Positions 6,704 through 7,328 of a stretch of DNA of 7,328 bases are shown piece after piece; the stretch's first letter is position 1; every line of letters starts with the position of its first letter. This stretch comes from Bdellovibrionales bacterium (GTDB taxonomy: Bacteria > Bdellovibrionota > Bacteriovoracia > Bacteriovoracales > Bacteriovoracaceae): assembly GCA_005791855.1 (NCBI GenBank), contig SXUH01000142.1, forward strand, positions 1 to 7,328, read 5' to 3'. The position numbers and the translations under genes were made by a program. The notes beneath the pieces were generated by a model, which searched no databases, was not told the origin of the DNA, and saw nothing but the letters and a program-made list of their open reading frames with translations.

Positions 6704-7328
6704 CTACGGGAATACAGTTACGAAGTCGTTGAGCAACGTCAGCCCGAGGCCCGAGAGGACCGGGATGGTGAGGTTGTCGTCGATGTTGAAGGCAGACACC
6801 AGCTCCGACGAAGCTCCGATCACGCCGGAGATGATGGCGAACACCAGGATGTGCGTTCCGATGGTGGCGGTGTTCATGGTGTAGAAGAGGGTGATGAGGT
6901 AGCAGGTGAAGAAACCGGCGACGGCCCCCTGGAGGGACTTGTTCGGCATGATCTTATCCTTGCCGTAGAGGACTCCGAAGAACGAAGACAGCGGATCGGA
7001 GAAGACCAGGAACATAATAGAGATGATGGCGATGTCCCGGTGGAAGAAAAATAAGGAAAGAGAAGCTCCCAACGCATAAAACGGTAATCCGCTTACCCCA
7101 TCCTTTTCAGAACGACGCATAATAGGTCCAAGGACTTTGATAAAAAGAGCGTTGATTGGCTTAACCCTGTTTCTAACGAGGTCTACGAGAAACCCAGCTA
7201 TTGCAATGCATAAAATAGAGATAGCCCAAAATTCTTTACTCTCTGAAGAACGTAAGTACATGAAAAGACCTAAAGATCCGCAGGAAATGTGCCAAAGTTT
7301 ACGAAGGATATGGAGGTCAGAACGCTTA
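6704..7328 (-). CDS. CTP-dependent lipid/isoprenoid kinase family membrane protein (SEC59/DGK1/VTE5-like), 5' end outside the window
   Basis: The frame is open to the window edge, so the ATG at 7261 is probably internal: 22 more codons upstream encode KRSDLHILRKLWHISCGSLG, the RK-x-x-H-x-x-x-G N-terminal signature of this family. Of 207 visible residues, most form membrane helices (about 11-25, 33-51, 81-95, 98-120, 134-150, 157-173, 186-199). Family motifs: SDPLSSFFGVLYGKDKI (110-126), KSLQG (130-134), and DDNLTIPVLSGLGLTLL (183-199). Family members use CTP to phosphorylate dolichol (SEC59), diacylglycerol (DGK1) or phytol (VTE5); the bacterial substrate is not clear from sequence. KSLQG has Gln where Glu is common. 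The first about 93 visible codons have A or T in the third position in roughly 59 cases, the last 114 in only about 14 (hand counts); see findings. The gene ends in a strong terminator. Confidence 0.83.
   Translation of the reverse strand, partial: KRSDLHILRKLWHISCGSLGLFMYLRSSESKEFWAISILCIAIAGFLVDLVRNRVKPINALFIKVLGPIMRRSEKDGVSGLPFYALGASLSLFFFHRDIAIISIMFLVFSDPLSSFFGVLYGKDKIMPNKSLQGAVAGFFTCYLITLFYTMNTATIGTHILVFAIISGVIGASSELVSAFNIDDNLTIPVLSGLGLTLLNDFVTVFP

Noticed and set aside
7259..7261. ATG at 7261 as the true start of the kinase-family gene
   Set aside because: The same frame stays open upstream to the window edge and encodes the family's N-terminal RKLWH...G signature, so the start is outside the window.

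Overview
This bacterial window holds four substantial genes, one of them cut by the window edge, a 5' fragment of a fifth, and one small predicted gene. The left edge has the first 17 codons of lepA (minus strand) and a small cupin gene (minus). A complete leucyl-tRNA synthetase gene, leuS, then runs divergently on the plus strand to 3083. The rest is on the minus strand: a tiny gene for a very basic secreted peptide ending 6 bases from leuS, a 1026-residue lipoprotein metallopeptidase with two discoidin-like domains, and a CTP-dependent lipid/isoprenoid kinase family gene that runs off the right edge. A clear rho-independent terminator separates the last two genes, so they are separate transcription units.

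The host is a bacterium, probably Gram-negative: the lipoprotein has a lipobox with Ser at +2, and a large secreted multidomain protein with Gly/Thr linkers fits predatory or gliding lineages such as Bdellovibrionota or Myxococcota. This is only a style-based guess. The left 800 bases (lepA, cupin, leuS start) have a different codon style, and a different donor phylum is possible.

The most striking overall feature is composition. Codon use changes abruptly at two places, each inside an intact reading frame: near codon 62 of leuS (about 820-880), and near visible residue 94 of the lipid kinase (about 7048). The window therefore looks like three blocks: a left flank rich in CGC with mixed third positions, a middle block dominated by CTC, GTC, ATC, AAG and CGG, and an AT-richer right flank of about 42% GC. 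This is either a mosaic made by homologous recombination or a metagenomic assembly chimera joined at conserved sequence; the sequence alone cannot decide.

The genes do not form a pathway. LepA and LeuRS are translation housekeeping proteins. The lipoprotein is a surface or periplasm-facing protease with probable glycan- or surface-binding modules, including a beta-sandwich-like domain that appears to be nested inside the catalytic domain. The small peptide has a well-formed sigma-70-type promoter whose predicted start coincides with its ATG, suggesting a leaderless mRNA.
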